From positions 5,889-69,888 of the forward strand of contig USJW01000007.1 of assembly GCA_900555045.1 (NCBI GenBank): a stretch of 64,000 nucleotides of DNA, written 5' to 3'. The stretch is from an uncultured Clostridium sp. GTDB lineage: Bacteria; Bacillota; Clostridia; Lachnospirales; Lachnospiraceae. The first letter of the stretch is position 1. The number at the start of each line of letters is the position of its first letter. Position numbers and translations under genes: made by a program. Below the pieces are notes generated by a model. It made no database searches. It worked only from the letters and a program-made list of their open reading frames with translations, and had not been told where the DNA came from. This document shows positions 8,725 through 17,660 of the stretch, piece after piece.

Positions 8725-8844
8725 TGAGAATACCTCCTCATTTATGTGGGAATGTCCACAATCGAGCGGTGAACCTGTTGCTGCTATCTCCATTATACTC
8801 CTGTTCACGCGCGGCCGCATCACAAATTTACCGGCGGGTACCCA

Positions 8845-8873
8845 TTGAAAAACCCGGGGAAATGGTCTAAAAT
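8845..8873 (+). promoter_or_regulatory. Promoter of the ABC exporter pair
   Basis: TTGAAA (8845-8850) and TAAAAT (8868-8873) with 17-base spacing, about 90 bases before the first exporter gene. It is divergent from the amidase gene. Confidence 0.6.
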
Positions 8874-8963
8874 AGTAAATCATGGAAAAGAATGAAAGGG
8901 GAAACCGGTTGACGCCGTTTTGACGGGGGGTGCCGGTTATTTCACTTTATTCGGGGGAGCCTT

Positions 8964-10694
8964 ATGAAACGCATTGTGACGTACTATCTGCGCCCGTATT
9001 ATCTGCGGATGACGGTGGGATTCTGTATCAAATTTACCGGCACCTGTCTGGACTTATGCCTTCCCTGGGTGCTGGCCCGGATGATCGACGTGGTGATCCC
9101 GGCGGGCGAGCGGCGCTTAATCTTTGTGTGGGGACTCATCATGCTGGGGCTGGCGGCGGGGGCGGCCATCTGCAATATCACAGCCAACCGCATGGCGGCG
9201 AGAGTGGCCTCCGGCGCCACCCAGGCGGTGAGGGCGGATCTGTTCCGGAAGGTGATGTATCTGTCGGACAGCCAGTCCGGGGAGGTGGGAAAGCCATCCC
9301 TGATCTCGCGGCTCACCACGGATACCTACAATGTCTACAATGTGATCGGGAGAGTCCAGCGCCTCGGGGTGCGGGCTCCCCTTTTGCTGCTCGGGGGACT
9401 GATGATCACCATGACGCTGGACGCGCACCTGGCCTGCATCCTGCTGGCCGCGCTGGCGATTTTGGGGGTTGTTGTGACGCTGGTGTCCCGAAAGAGCGTG
9501 CCCATGTACGGGCAGCTGCAAAAGTCTCTGGACCGGCTGGTGCTGTCGGTGCGGGAGAATATCGCCGGAATCCGGGTGATCAAGGCGCTGTCCAGGGAGG
9601 ACTGGGAGAAGGAGCGCTTTTCCCAGGTGAATGACCAGGTGGTGAGCCGGGAGAAGGCGGCGGGTCTGACCATGGCGGTGATCAACCCGGTGATGAACTT
9701 AGTCTTAAATCTGGGCCTGGTGGCCATCGTGGTGGCCGGGGCCTGGCGCGTGAACAATGGTCTGACCGAGATCGGAAAGATTCTGGCCTTCCTCACCTAC
9801 TTTACCATCATACTGAACGCCCTACTGTCCATCTCCAAGATGATCGCCACCCTGTCCCGCGGCGTCGCCTCCGCGGACCGGATCGAGGCGGTGCTGGCGA
9901 TGGAGGAAGCGCTGCCGGTGGAGGAAGCTCTGGCGGGGGAACGCGGCGGGGCAAAAGAGAGCGGCGGACCGGCGCACATATCCTTCGACCACGTGGATTT
10001 CTCCTACACCGAGGGCAAGCGCAACCTGGAGGATATCAGCTTCTCCTTAAAGCGCGGGGAAACCCTGGGGATCGTTGGGGCCACGGGATCGGGAAAATCC
10101 ACCGTCTTAAAGCTTCTCCTGCGGTTCTACGACGCCACAGCCGGCTCGGTGCGAGTCTGCGGCCGGGACGTGCGGACGTACCCGCTAAGGGAGCTGCGGC
10201 AAAAATTCGGGGTGGTGTTCCAGAACGATGTGATCTTTGAGAACAGCATCCTGGAGAACGTGCGCATGGGCCGGGACCTGCGGGCGGAGGACATCGGCAC
10301 GGCCCTGGCCTGCGCCCAGGCGGAGGAGTTTGTGATGGAGAAATCGGGCCATCTGGAGGAAAAACTGAACATCCGCGGCGCTAACCTAAGCGGCGGGCAG
10401 AAGCAGCGCCTGCTGATCGCCAGGGCCCTGGCCGGAAAGCCGGAGATCCTGATTCTGGACGACTCCTCCAGCGCCTTAGACTACCGGACGGACGCGCAGC
10501 TTCGCGCTGCCCTAAAGGAGCGCTTCCCGGACACCACAAAGATCATCGTGGCCCAGCGGGTCAGCTCCATCCTCCACGCGGACCAGATCATGGTGCTCCT
10601 CGACGGCAGGGTGCAGGGACTGGGAACTCACGAACAGCTTTTGGCGGACTGCGAGGCCTATCGCAGGATTGTCCGCTCACAGATGGGAGCGTGA
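8964..10694 (+). CDS. Heterodimeric ABC exporter subunit with degenerate ATPase site
   Basis: A 576-residue half-transporter: six membrane helices in residues 10-300, then a nucleotide-binding domain with Walker A GATGSGKST (372-380), signature LSGGQ (475-479) and Walker B ILILDD (495-500). The residue after Walker B is Asp500 rather than the catalytic Glu, and the switch position reads VAQRVSS with Gln531 in place of the usual His. These changes are the hallmark of the non-catalytic subunit of heterodimeric exporters such as TM287/288 and BmrCD. The partner follows with overlapping ends. The substrate (drug, lipid or peptide) cannot be read from sequence. Start at 8964 has GGGGGAG nearby. 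Confidence 0.92.
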   Translation: MKRIVTYYLRPYYLRMTVGFCIKFTGTCLDLCLPWVLARMIDVVIPAGERRLIFVWGLIMLGLAAGAAICNITANRMAARVASGATQAVRADLFRKVMYLSDSQSGEVGKPSLISRLTTDTYNVYNVIGRVQRLGVRAPLLLLGGLMITMTLDAHLACILLAALAILGVVVTLVSRKSVPMYGQLQKSLDRLVLSVRENIAGIRVIKALSREDWEKERFSQVNDQVVSREKAAGLTMAVINPVMNLVLNLGLVAIVVAGAWRVNNGLTEIGKILAFLTYFTIILNALLSISKMIATLSRGVASADRIEAVLAMEEALPVEEALAGERGGAKESGGPAHISFDHVDFSYTEGKRNLEDISFSLKRGETLGIVGATGSGKSTVLKLLLRFYDATAGSVRVCGRDVRTYPLRELRQKFGVVFQNDVIFENSILENVRMGRDLRAEDIGTALACAQAEEFVMEKSGHLEEKLNIRGANLSGGQKQRLLIARALAGKPEILILDDSSSALDYRTDAQLRAALKERFPDTTKIIVAQRVSSILHADQIMVLLDGRVQGLGTHEQLLADCEAYRRIVRSQMGA

Positions 10695-10699
10695 CGGGC

Positions 10700-12466
10700 A
10701 TGGACAGAGTGAAAAGAAACGAGCATATCAACTGGGATACACTGAAAAAGCTGGCGGCCTACTTGTCTGAGGAGCGGTGGTATCTGATCCTCGCGGCCGG
10801 CCTGGCCGTGGCGGGAAACCTATTGTCCCTGGCGGGCCCCATGCTCAGCGGCTACGCTGTGGACGCCATCGGCCTCGGGACCGGGAAGGTGAATTTTTCA
10901 CAGGTGTGGTATTACGCCAGGCAGATGATTGTCTGCTACGGGGCGGCCTTTGTCTGCACCTACAGCCTTGCGGCCCTGATGATCCACGTGAGCCAGCGCA
11001 TCGTGCGGCGCATGCGGCGGGACGTGTTCTCGCGCCTGATGGACCTGCCGGTGGGGTATTTCGACACCCGGTCCACCGGCGACGTGATCAGCCGTATCTC
11101 CTACGACATCGACACCATCAACGCCTCCCTGTCCCACGACGTGGTGCAGCTTCTGACCACCGTGATCACCGTGGGCGGGGCGCTCTCCATGATGGTGCGG
11201 ATCTCGCGGCAGCTGGTGCTGGTGTTCGCCTTCACCGTGCCGCTCTCCATCTTCCTGACAAAGCAGATCACGAGCAGGACCAGGCCGCTGTTCCGGGCCC
11301 GCTCCAGGGCGCTGGGGGAGTTAAACGGCTACGCGGAGGAGATGGTCAGCGGAAAGGAGACCCTGGCGGCCTACTGCCAGGAGGAGGAGACCATTAGCGG
11401 CTTTGACGAGAAGAATGACAACGCCGCGAAGGCCTGCTACCGGGCGGATTACTACGGAAACATCGTGGGCTCCTGCATCAATTTCGTGAACAACCTCTCG
11501 CTGACGTTGATCAGCGTGTTCGGGGCTCTTTTGTACCTGGGCGGCTCCCTGACCGTGGGGCACATCTCGTCCTTTGTGCTGTACTCCCGGAAGTTTTCCG
11601 GCCCCATCAATGAGTTCGCCAATATCATCGGGGACCTCCAGTCCACCCTGGCCGCGGCGGAGCGCATCTTCTCGCTGCTGGACGAGGCGCCGGAGACGGC
11701 GGACGAGACGGAGGCCATAAAGGCCTTAAACTGCCGTCACGGGAGCGTGGATTTTGAGCACGTCACCTTCGGCTACGAGGAAGGGCATGAGATCATCCGC
11801 GATCTCTCCCTCAAGGCTCCGGCCGGAGCGCTGGTTGCCATCGTGGGCCCCACCGGCGCAGGGAAGACCACCCTGATCAATCTCCTCATGCGCTTCTACG
11901 ACGTGAACCGGGGAGCGCTGCGGGTGGACGCCCAGCCGGTGCGCCAGGTGAGCCGCAGCAGCCTGCGCGCCAACTTCGCCATGGTGCTCCAGGACAGCTG
12001 GCTGTTCACGGGGACCGTGTACGAGAACCTGGCCTACGGCAACAGCCGCGCGACCCTTGAGGACGTAAAGCGGGCGGCCCGGATGGCCGGGGCGGACTCC
12101 TTCATCGAGAAATTGCCCCAGGGCTACGACACCGTGCTGACCGAGGACGGGGCCAGCCTGTCAAAGGGGCAGAAGCAGCTGTTAACCATCGCCCGGGCCA
12201 TGCTCCTTGACGCCCGGATCCTGATTCTGGACGAGGCCACCTCCAACGTGGACACCCGGACGGAGCAGCAGATCCAGGAGGCCATGCGCCAGCTCATGCG
12301 GGATAAGACCTGCTTTGTGATCGCCCACAGGCTCTCCACCATCCGCAATGCGGACCTGATCCTGGTGGTGGACGGCGGCCAGATCGTGGAGCAGGGGACC
12401 CACGAGGAGCTGATGGGGAGAGCGGGTTTTTACTACCGGCTGTACCAGTCGCAGTTTCAGACGTGA
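10700..12466 (+). CDS. Heterodimeric ABC exporter subunit with canonical ATPase site
   Basis: A 588-residue half-transporter with six predicted membrane helices and a nucleotide-binding domain. It has Walker A GPTGAGKTT, signature LSKGQ, Walker B ILILDEATSNVD with the catalytic Glu, and switch IAHRLST with His, all intact. It therefore supplies the competent catalytic Glu and switch His for the pair with the upstream degenerate subunit. Start is either GTG at 10691, overlapping the upstream stop by 4 bases, or ATG at 10700; I chose 10700 because GGGAG at 10685-10689 is at normal distance. The signature sequence carries Lys for Gly at the fourth position (LSKGQ), a known variant of this subunit type. 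Confidence 0.92.
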   Translation: MDRVKRNEHINWDTLKKLAAYLSEERWYLILAAGLAVAGNLLSLAGPMLSGYAVDAIGLGTGKVNFSQVWYYARQMIVCYGAAFVCTYSLAALMIHVSQRIVRRMRRDVFSRLMDLPVGYFDTRSTGDVISRISYDIDTINASLSHDVVQLLTTVITVGGALSMMVRISRQLVLVFAFTVPLSIFLTKQITSRTRPLFRARSRALGELNGYAEEMVSGKETLAAYCQEEETISGFDEKNDNAAKACYRADYYGNIVGSCINFVNNLSLTLISVFGALLYLGGSLTVGHISSFVLYSRKFSGPINEFANIIGDLQSTLAAAERIFSLLDEAPETADETEAIKALNCRHGSVDFEHVTFGYEEGHEIIRDLSLKAPAGALVAIVGPTGAGKTTLINLLMRFYDVNRGALRVDAQPVRQVSRSSLRANFAMVLQDSWLFTGTVYENLAYGNSRATLEDVKRAARMAGADSFIEKLPQGYDTVLTEDGASLSKGQKQLLTIARAMLLDARILILDEATSNVDTRTEQQIQEAMRQLMRDKTCFVIAHRLSTIRNADLILVVDGGQIVEQGTHEELMGRAGFYYRLYQSQFQT

Positions 12467-12483
12467 TGCGCACAGCAAACCTG

Positions 12484-12512
12484 TTGACTTCCAGCGCGTT
12501 TTAATATAAAAT
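12484..12512 (+). promoter_or_regulatory. Promoter of miaB-mutS
   Basis: TTGACT (12484-12489) and TAAAAT (12507-12512), 17-base spacing. A short hairpin (GGCTGGAC, 12540-12547, with GTCCAGCC, 12554-12561) lies in the leader before the miaB ribosome site; it is not followed by a U-run. Confidence 0.55.
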
Positions 12513-12586
12513 TCATAATGTTAATTTTAAAATTAAAATGGCTGGACTTTGCGGTCCAGCCTGCTTATGCGTTAAGGAGCGGAACA

Positions 12587-14056
12587 ATGGATATTTCCAA
12601 CTTAGAGATAAAGGATGAATTTGCCGTCCCCGCCGCCGCGCCGGAGAATGAGCCGGAGCGGCAGCAGTATTTTATGAAAAAGGCCAGAGGCCAGCTGGCG
12701 GCCTTTGAGAAGCAGCTGGGGCGCCCCCTCACCTGCTGCATCAACACCTTCGGCTGCCAGATGAACGCCAGGGACTCGGAGAAGCTGCTCGGCATCCTGG
12801 AGGCCATCGGCTACCAGGCCGTGGAGACCGAGCAGGCGGACTTTGTGCTGTACAACACCTGCACGGTCCGGGAGAACGCCAACCAGCGGGTCTACGGCCG
12901 CTTGGGCCAGCTAGGCGCCTACAAGAAAAAGAATCCCCATATGATGATCGCCCTGTGCGGCTGCATGATGCAGGAGGCCGAGGTGGTGGAGCGGATCAAG
13001 TCCAGCTACCGCTTCGTGGACCTGGTGTTCGGCACCCACAACATTTTTAAGCTGGCGGAGCTGGTGAGCACCTGCCTGGACGCCAGAGACGAGAAAAAGC
13101 ACCGGACCCTCGTCGACATCTGGGAGGACACGGACAAGATCGTGGAGGACCTGCCGGTGGAGCGCAAATACCCGTTCAAGTCCGGCGTCAACATCATGTT
13201 CGGCTGCAACAACTTCTGCAGCTACTGCATCGTGCCCTACGTGAGAGGGCGGGAGAGAAGCCGCAGGCCGGAGGAGATCTTAAAGGAGATCCGGAATCTG
13301 GTGGCGGACGGCGTGGTGGAGGTCATGCTGCTGGGCCAGAACGTAAACTCCTACGGAAAGAACCTGGACACGCCCATGACCTTCGCCGAGCTTCTGCGGG
13401 AGGTGGAGAAGATCGAGGGCCTAGAGCGGATCCGCTTTATGACCTCCCACCCCAAGGATTTGTCCGACGAGTTGATCCAGGTGATGGCGCAGTCCAAAAA
13501 GATCTGCCGCCACCTGCACCTGCCGCTGCAGTCCGGCAGCAGCCGCATCCTAAAGGAGATGAACCGCCGCTACACCAAGGAGCAGTACCTGGCGCTGGCG
13601 GAGAAGATCAAGGCCGCGGTCCCGGGAATCTCCCTGACCACGGACATCATCGTGGGCTTCCCCGGGGAGACCGAGGAGGACTTTTTGGAGACCATGGACG
13701 TGGTGCGGCGCGTGCGGTTTGACAGCGCGTTCACCTTCATCTACTCCAAGCGCACGGGGACACCCGCCGCGGCTATGGAGAACCAGGTGCCCGAGGACGT
13801 GGTCAAGGAGCGGTTCGACCGCCTGTTAAAGGAGGTTCAGGACATCTCCGCCCAGGTGTGCGGCCGGGACGTGCACACGGTCCGTCAGGTGCTCGTGGAG
13901 GAAGTCAACGAGCACACGCCGGGTTATGTGACGGGACGCCTGTCCAACAACACGGTGGTCCATCTGCCGGGGGACGCCTCCATGATCGGAAAGCTCATGG
14001 ACGTGTACCTGGAGGAGAGCAAGGGCTTCTATTACATGGGAAAGGCCGTGGACTGA
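12587..14056 (+). CDS. miaB: tRNA-2-methylthio-N6-dimethylallyladenosine synthase
   Basis: A 489-residue radical SAM methylthiotransferase that adds a methylthio group to i6A37 in tRNAs reading UNN codons. Domain order: N-terminal MTTase domain with three cluster cysteines (NTFGCQMN, NTCTVRENA, ALCGCMMQ), radical SAM core with CNNFCSYCIVPYVRGRE, and C-terminal TRAM domain. The ATG at 12587 is chosen for AAGGAGCGG upstream; the region before it is promoter and hairpin. The N-terminal extension of about 60 residues before the MTTase domain is acidic and usual in Clostridia. mutS follows by 75 bases. A related enzyme, RimO, is at 56955. Confidence 0.95.
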   Translation: MDISNLEIKDEFAVPAAAPENEPERQQYFMKKARGQLAAFEKQLGRPLTCCINTFGCQMNARDSEKLLGILEAIGYQAVETEQADFVLYNTCTVRENANQRVYGRLGQLGAYKKKNPHMMIALCGCMMQEAEVVERIKSSYRFVDLVFGTHNIFKLAELVSTCLDARDEKKHRTLVDIWEDTDKIVEDLPVERKYPFKSGVNIMFGCNNFCSYCIVPYVRGRERSRRPEEILKEIRNLVADGVVEVMLLGQNVNSYGKNLDTPMTFAELLREVEKIEGLERIRFMTSHPKDLSDELIQVMAQSKKICRHLHLPLQSGSSRILKEMNRRYTKEQYLALAEKIKAAVPGISLTTDIIVGFPGETEEDFLETMDVVRRVRFDSAFTFIYSKRTGTPAAAMENQVPEDVVKERFDRLLKEVQDISAQVCGRDVHTVRQVLVEEVNEHTPGYVTGRLSNNTVVHLPGDASMIGKLMDVYLEESKGFYYMGKAVD

Positions 14057-14131
14057 GGCGTTCCCGTTCAATCAGACGCCTGGGCGCACGCTGCGGCCGG
14101 GCATAAAATACGAGAGAAAAGAGGCATAATT

Positions 14132-16798
14132 TTGGCACAGGCACAATTATCCCCGATGATGCAGCACTACATGGAGACGAAAAAACAGTATCCGGACTGT
14201 ATTCTGTTCTATCGCCTTGGGGATTTCTACGAGATGTTTTTTGACGACGCGCAGACCGTGTCAAAGGAGCTTGAGATCACGCTGACCGGCAAGGAGTGCG
14301 GGCTGCCGGAGCGGGCGCCCATGTGCGGCGTGCCCTTCCACGCGGTGGACTCCTACCTAAACCGCCTGGTGCAGAAGGGCTACAAGGTGGCCATCGCGGA
14401 GCAGATGGAGGATCCCAAGCTGGCCAAGGGGTTGGTGAAGCGGGAGGTGATCCGGGTGGTGACGCCCGGCACCATCACCAGCGCCCAGGCTTTGGACGAG
14501 ACAAAGAACAACTACCTGATGGGCATCGTGTGCACGGACGGCGGCTACGGCGTGTCCACGGCCGACATCAGCACCGGCGACTTTCTGGTCACCGAGGTGG
14601 CCACGGATCGGGAGCTGTTCGACGAGATCAACAAGTTCTCGCCGTCGGAGATCATCTGCAACAACGCGTTCTACGTGTCCGGCATCGATATCGAGGAGCT
14701 GAAAAACCGTTACCACGTGGCGGTGTCCGCCCTGGACAGCCACTTCTTCGGCGAGGAATCCTGCCACAAGGTGCTTAGAGAGCACTTTAGGGTGGGCTCG
14801 TTGGCCGGACTGGGGCTGGAGGACTACGGCACGGGGATCATCGCCGCCGGGGCGGTCATGCAGTACATGTACGAGACCCAGAAGAGCACCCTGGAGCACA
14901 TCACCACCATAAAGCCCTATTCCACCGGCCAGTTCATGATCATCGACACCTCCACCAGGCGGAATCTGGAGCTGGTGGAGACCATGCGGGAGAAGCAAAA
15001 GCGGGGGACCCTTCTGTGGGTGCTGGACAAGACCAAGACCGCCATGGGCGCCCGCCTGCTGCGAAACTACATCGAGCAGCCGCTGATTCACCGGGAGGAG
15101 ATCGTGGCCCGCCAGGACGCGGTGGAGGAGCTGAACATGAACTACATCTCCAGGGAGGAAATCCGGGAGTACCTAAACCCGGTCTACGACCTGGAGCGGC
15201 TGATCGGGCGCATAAGCTACAAGACGGCCAACCCCAGGGATCTGATCTCCTTCTGCAATTCTCTGGAGATGCTTCCCTATATCAAGCAGCTCCTGGAGGA
15301 GTTTAACAGCCCGGTGCTAAAGGCCCTGGCCGGGGACTTAGACCCCTTAAGCGACCTGTTTGAGCTGGTCCGCTCCGCCATCGTGGAGGACCCGCCCATC
15401 TCCCTGCGGGAGGGCGGCATCATAAAGGAGGGCTACAGCGAGGAGGCCGACAAGCTGCGGGACGCAAAGACCGAGGGCAAGACCTGGCTGGCCCAACTGG
15501 AGACAAAAGAGCGGGAGAAGACGGGAATCAAGAACTTGAAGGTCAAGTTCAACAAGGTGTTCGGCTACTACTTCGAGGTGACCAACTCCTTCAAGAACAT
15601 GGTCCCGGACTACTTTATCCGCAAACAGACCCTGACCAACGCGGAGCGCTACACCACCGACGAGCTAAAGCAGCTGGAGGAGGTGATCATGGGGGCCGAG
15701 GACAAGCTGGTCTCCTTAGAGTACGACCTGTTCTGCCAGGTGCGGGACCACATCGCCTCCCAGGTGGTGCGGATCCAGAAGACGGCCAAGTCCATCGCCG
15801 GGACCGACGTGTTCTGCTCCCTGTCCACGGTGGCCTCCCGCCGCAACTACGTGAAGCCGTCCATCAATGAGAAGGGCACCATCTCCATCAAGAACGGGCG
15901 CCACCCGGTGGTGGAGCAGATGATGCGGGACGATCTGTTCGTGGCAAACGACACCTACCTGGACAACGGCAAGAACCGCCTGTCCGTGATCACCGGCCCC
16001 AACATGGCCGGAAAATCCACCTACATGCGCCAGGTGGCCCTGATTGTCCTGATGGCGCAGCTGGGAAGCTTTGTGCCCGCGGACGAGGCGGACATCGGCA
16101 TCTGCGACCGGATTTTCACCCGCGTGGGCGCCTCCGACGACCTGGCCAGCGGCCAGAGCACCTTTATGGTGGAGATGACCGAGGTGGCCAACATCTTAAG
16201 AAACGCCACCAGAAACAGCCTTCTGGTGCTGGATGAGATCGGGCGCGGAACCAGCACCTTCGACGGCCTGTCCATCGCCTGGGCGGTGATCGAGCACATC
16301 AGCAACACCCGGCTTCTGGGCGCGAAGACGCTGTTCGCCACCCACTACCACGAGCTGACGGAGCTGGAGGGCACCATCGTCGGGGTGAAGAACTACTGCA
16401 TCGCCGTGAAGGAGCAGGGGGACGACATCGTGTTCCTGCGAAAGATCGTCCGGGGCGGCGCGGACAAGAGCTACGGAATCCAGGTGGCGAAGCTGGCCGG
16501 GGTGCCGGAGTCAGTGATCGCCCGGGCCAAGGAGATCGCCGAGGAGCTCAGCGACGCGGACATCACGGCGCGGGCCAAGGAGATCGCGGAGGTCAGCGCC
16601 AACATCGCCCAGCGCAAGGTGGTGCCGAAGCCGGACGAGGTGGACATGCAGCAATTGTCCTTCTTCGACACGGTGAAGGACGACGACATTATAAAGGAAC
16701 TGAGCGAGCTGGAGATCAACTCGATGACTCCGGTGGACGCCATGAATACGCTGTACCGACTGCAGAACAAGCTAAAAAACAGGTGGAAGGACAGCTGA
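14132..16798 (+). CDS. mutS: DNA mismatch repair protein MutS
   Basis: An 888-residue mismatch-recognition ATPase. The N-terminal mismatch-binding motif is LGDFYEMFFDDA (Phe-X-Glu within FYE), the Walker A is GPNMAGKSTYMRQ, then STFMVEMTE, LDEIGRGTSTFDG and the ATHYHELTEL motif. The start is TTG at 14132 with GAGG seven bases upstream, because the next ATG would delete conserved N-terminal residues. Downstream, the usual partner gene mutL is not present; trmD follows instead, 15 bases on. The C-terminus retains the short clamp and helix-turn-helix region. Confidence 0.96.
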   Translation: MAQAQLSPMMQHYMETKKQYPDCILFYRLGDFYEMFFDDAQTVSKELEITLTGKECGLPERAPMCGVPFHAVDSYLNRLVQKGYKVAIAEQMEDPKLAKGLVKREVIRVVTPGTITSAQALDETKNNYLMGIVCTDGGYGVSTADISTGDFLVTEVATDRELFDEINKFSPSEIICNNAFYVSGIDIEELKNRYHVAVSALDSHFFGEESCHKVLREHFRVGSLAGLGLEDYGTGIIAAGAVMQYMYETQKSTLEHITTIKPYSTGQFMIIDTSTRRNLELVETMREKQKRGTLLWVLDKTKTAMGARLLRNYIEQPLIHREEIVARQDAVEELNMNYISREEIREYLNPVYDLERLIGRISYKTANPRDLISFCNSLEMLPYIKQLLEEFNSPVLKALAGDLDPLSDLFELVRSAIVEDPPISLREGGIIKEGYSEEADKLRDAKTEGKTWLAQLETKEREKTGIKNLKVKFNKVFGYYFEVTNSFKNMVPDYFIRKQTLTNAERYTTDELKQLEEVIMGAEDKLVSLEYDLFCQVRDHIASQVVRIQKTAKSIAGTDVFCSLSTVASRRNYVKPSINEKGTISIKNGRHPVVEQMMRDDLFVANDTYLDNGKNRLSVITGPNMAGKSTYMRQVALIVLMAQLGSFVPADEADIGICDRIFTRVGASDDLASGQSTFMVEMTEVANILRNATRNSLLVLDEIGRGTSTFDGLSIAWAVIEHISNTRLLGAKTLFATHYHELTELEGTIVGVKNYCIAVKEQGDDIVFLRKIVRGGADKSYGIQVAKLAGVPESVIARAKEIAEELSDADITARAKEIAEVSANIAQRKVVPKPDEVDMQQLSFFDTVKDDDIIKELSELEINSMTPVDAMNTLYRLQNKLKNRWKDS

Positions 16799-16813
16799 TT
16801 GTTAGGAGAAGCC

Positions 16814-17587
16814 ATGAATTTTCATATACTGACGCTGTTTCCCGAGATGGTGATGAACGGCCTTAGCACCAGCATCACCGGACGGGCCATGGAAAAGGGG
16901 ATTATATCGGTGGAGGCGGTCAATATCCGGGACTACTCTACGGACAAGCACCGCCATGTGGACGACGCGCCCTACGGCGGCGGAGCCGGCATGGTGATGC
17001 AGCCGGGGCCCATCTGCGACGCCTACGAGGACCTCTGCACCCGCACCGGGCGCAGGCCCCGGGTGATCTACATGACGCCCCAGGGCCGGGTGTTCACCCA
17101 GCAGATCGCCGAGGAGCTGGCGAAGGAGGAGGAGCTGGTGTTCCTCTGCGGCCACTACGAGGGCATCGACGAGCGGGCCTTAGAGCTTGTGGCCACGGAC
17201 TATCTGTCCATCGGCGACTACGTGTTGACCGGCGGGGAGCTGCCCGCCATGGTGATGATCGACTGCATCTCCCGCCTGGTTCCGGGGGTGTTAAACAACG
17301 AGGTCAGCGCAGAGGTGGAATCCTTTCACGACAACCTCCTGGAGTACCCCCAGTACACCCGGCCGGAGGTCTTCCGGGGGCTTGCGGTGCCGGAGGTGCT
17401 CCTTAGCGGCCACCACAAGAACATTGATAAGTGGCGCAGGGAGCAGTCCATAAAGCGCACCCTGGAGCGGCGGCCGGACCTTTTGGCGGGGGCGAACCTC
17501 TCAAAAAAGGAGAAGCAGTTCCTGGATGAGCTGCTGTGGGAGCGGGAGAATTCTTCGGGATCTCCATTGACAGAACCGGACAAATGA
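16814..17587 (+). CDS. trmD: tRNA (guanine-N1)-methyltransferase
   Basis: A 257-residue SPOUT-fold enzyme that methylates G37 of tRNAs, preventing +1 frameshifting. Visible motifs: NFHILTLFPEM at the start, DDAPYGGGAGMVMQPGP, the trefoil-knot CGHYEGIDERALE and SIGDYVLTGGELP. A TAGGAGAA site precedes the ATG at 16814. It is separated from its usual neighbours rpsP and rimM, which are absent here; rplS is found one gene further on. The CNNM gene promoter lies inside its 3' end. Confidence 0.95.
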   Translation: MNFHILTLFPEMVMNGLSTSITGRAMEKGIISVEAVNIRDYSTDKHRHVDDAPYGGGAGMVMQPGPICDAYEDLCTRTGRRPRVIYMTPQGRVFTQQIAEELAKEEELVFLCGHYEGIDERALELVATDYLSIGDYVLTGGELPAMVMIDCISRLVPGVLNNEVSAEVESFHDNLLEYPQYTRPEVFRGLAVPEVLLSGHHKNIDKWRREQSIKRTLERRPDLLAGANLSKKEKQFLDELLWERENSSGSPLTEPDK

Positions 17588-17595
17588 TGTAGAAT
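17567..17595 (+). promoter_or_regulatory. Promoter of the CNNM/CorC gene, inside the end of trmD
   Basis: TTGACA (17567-17572), 17 bases, TAGAAT (17590-17595). The -35 lies within the last codons of trmD. A small inverted repeat CTGCCGGACGGCAG follows near 17611. Confidence 0.65.
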
Positions 17596-17660
17596 CGGAT
17601 GAAAATACCTGCCGGACGGCAGAAAAAAAGAATAATATAAAAGAATAATAGGAGTTGATG

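Noticed and set aside
7975..8727. 250-residue open frame on the + strand opposite the formamidase-family gene
   Set aside because: It is antisense to a gene with clear family motifs, has no recognisable domain and no ribosome site; GC-rich coding creates such frames.
14357..15091. 244-residue frame on the minus strand within mutS
   Set aside because: Its His/Gly/Leu-rich composition is that of a shadow frame, and mutS motifs run through the same bases.
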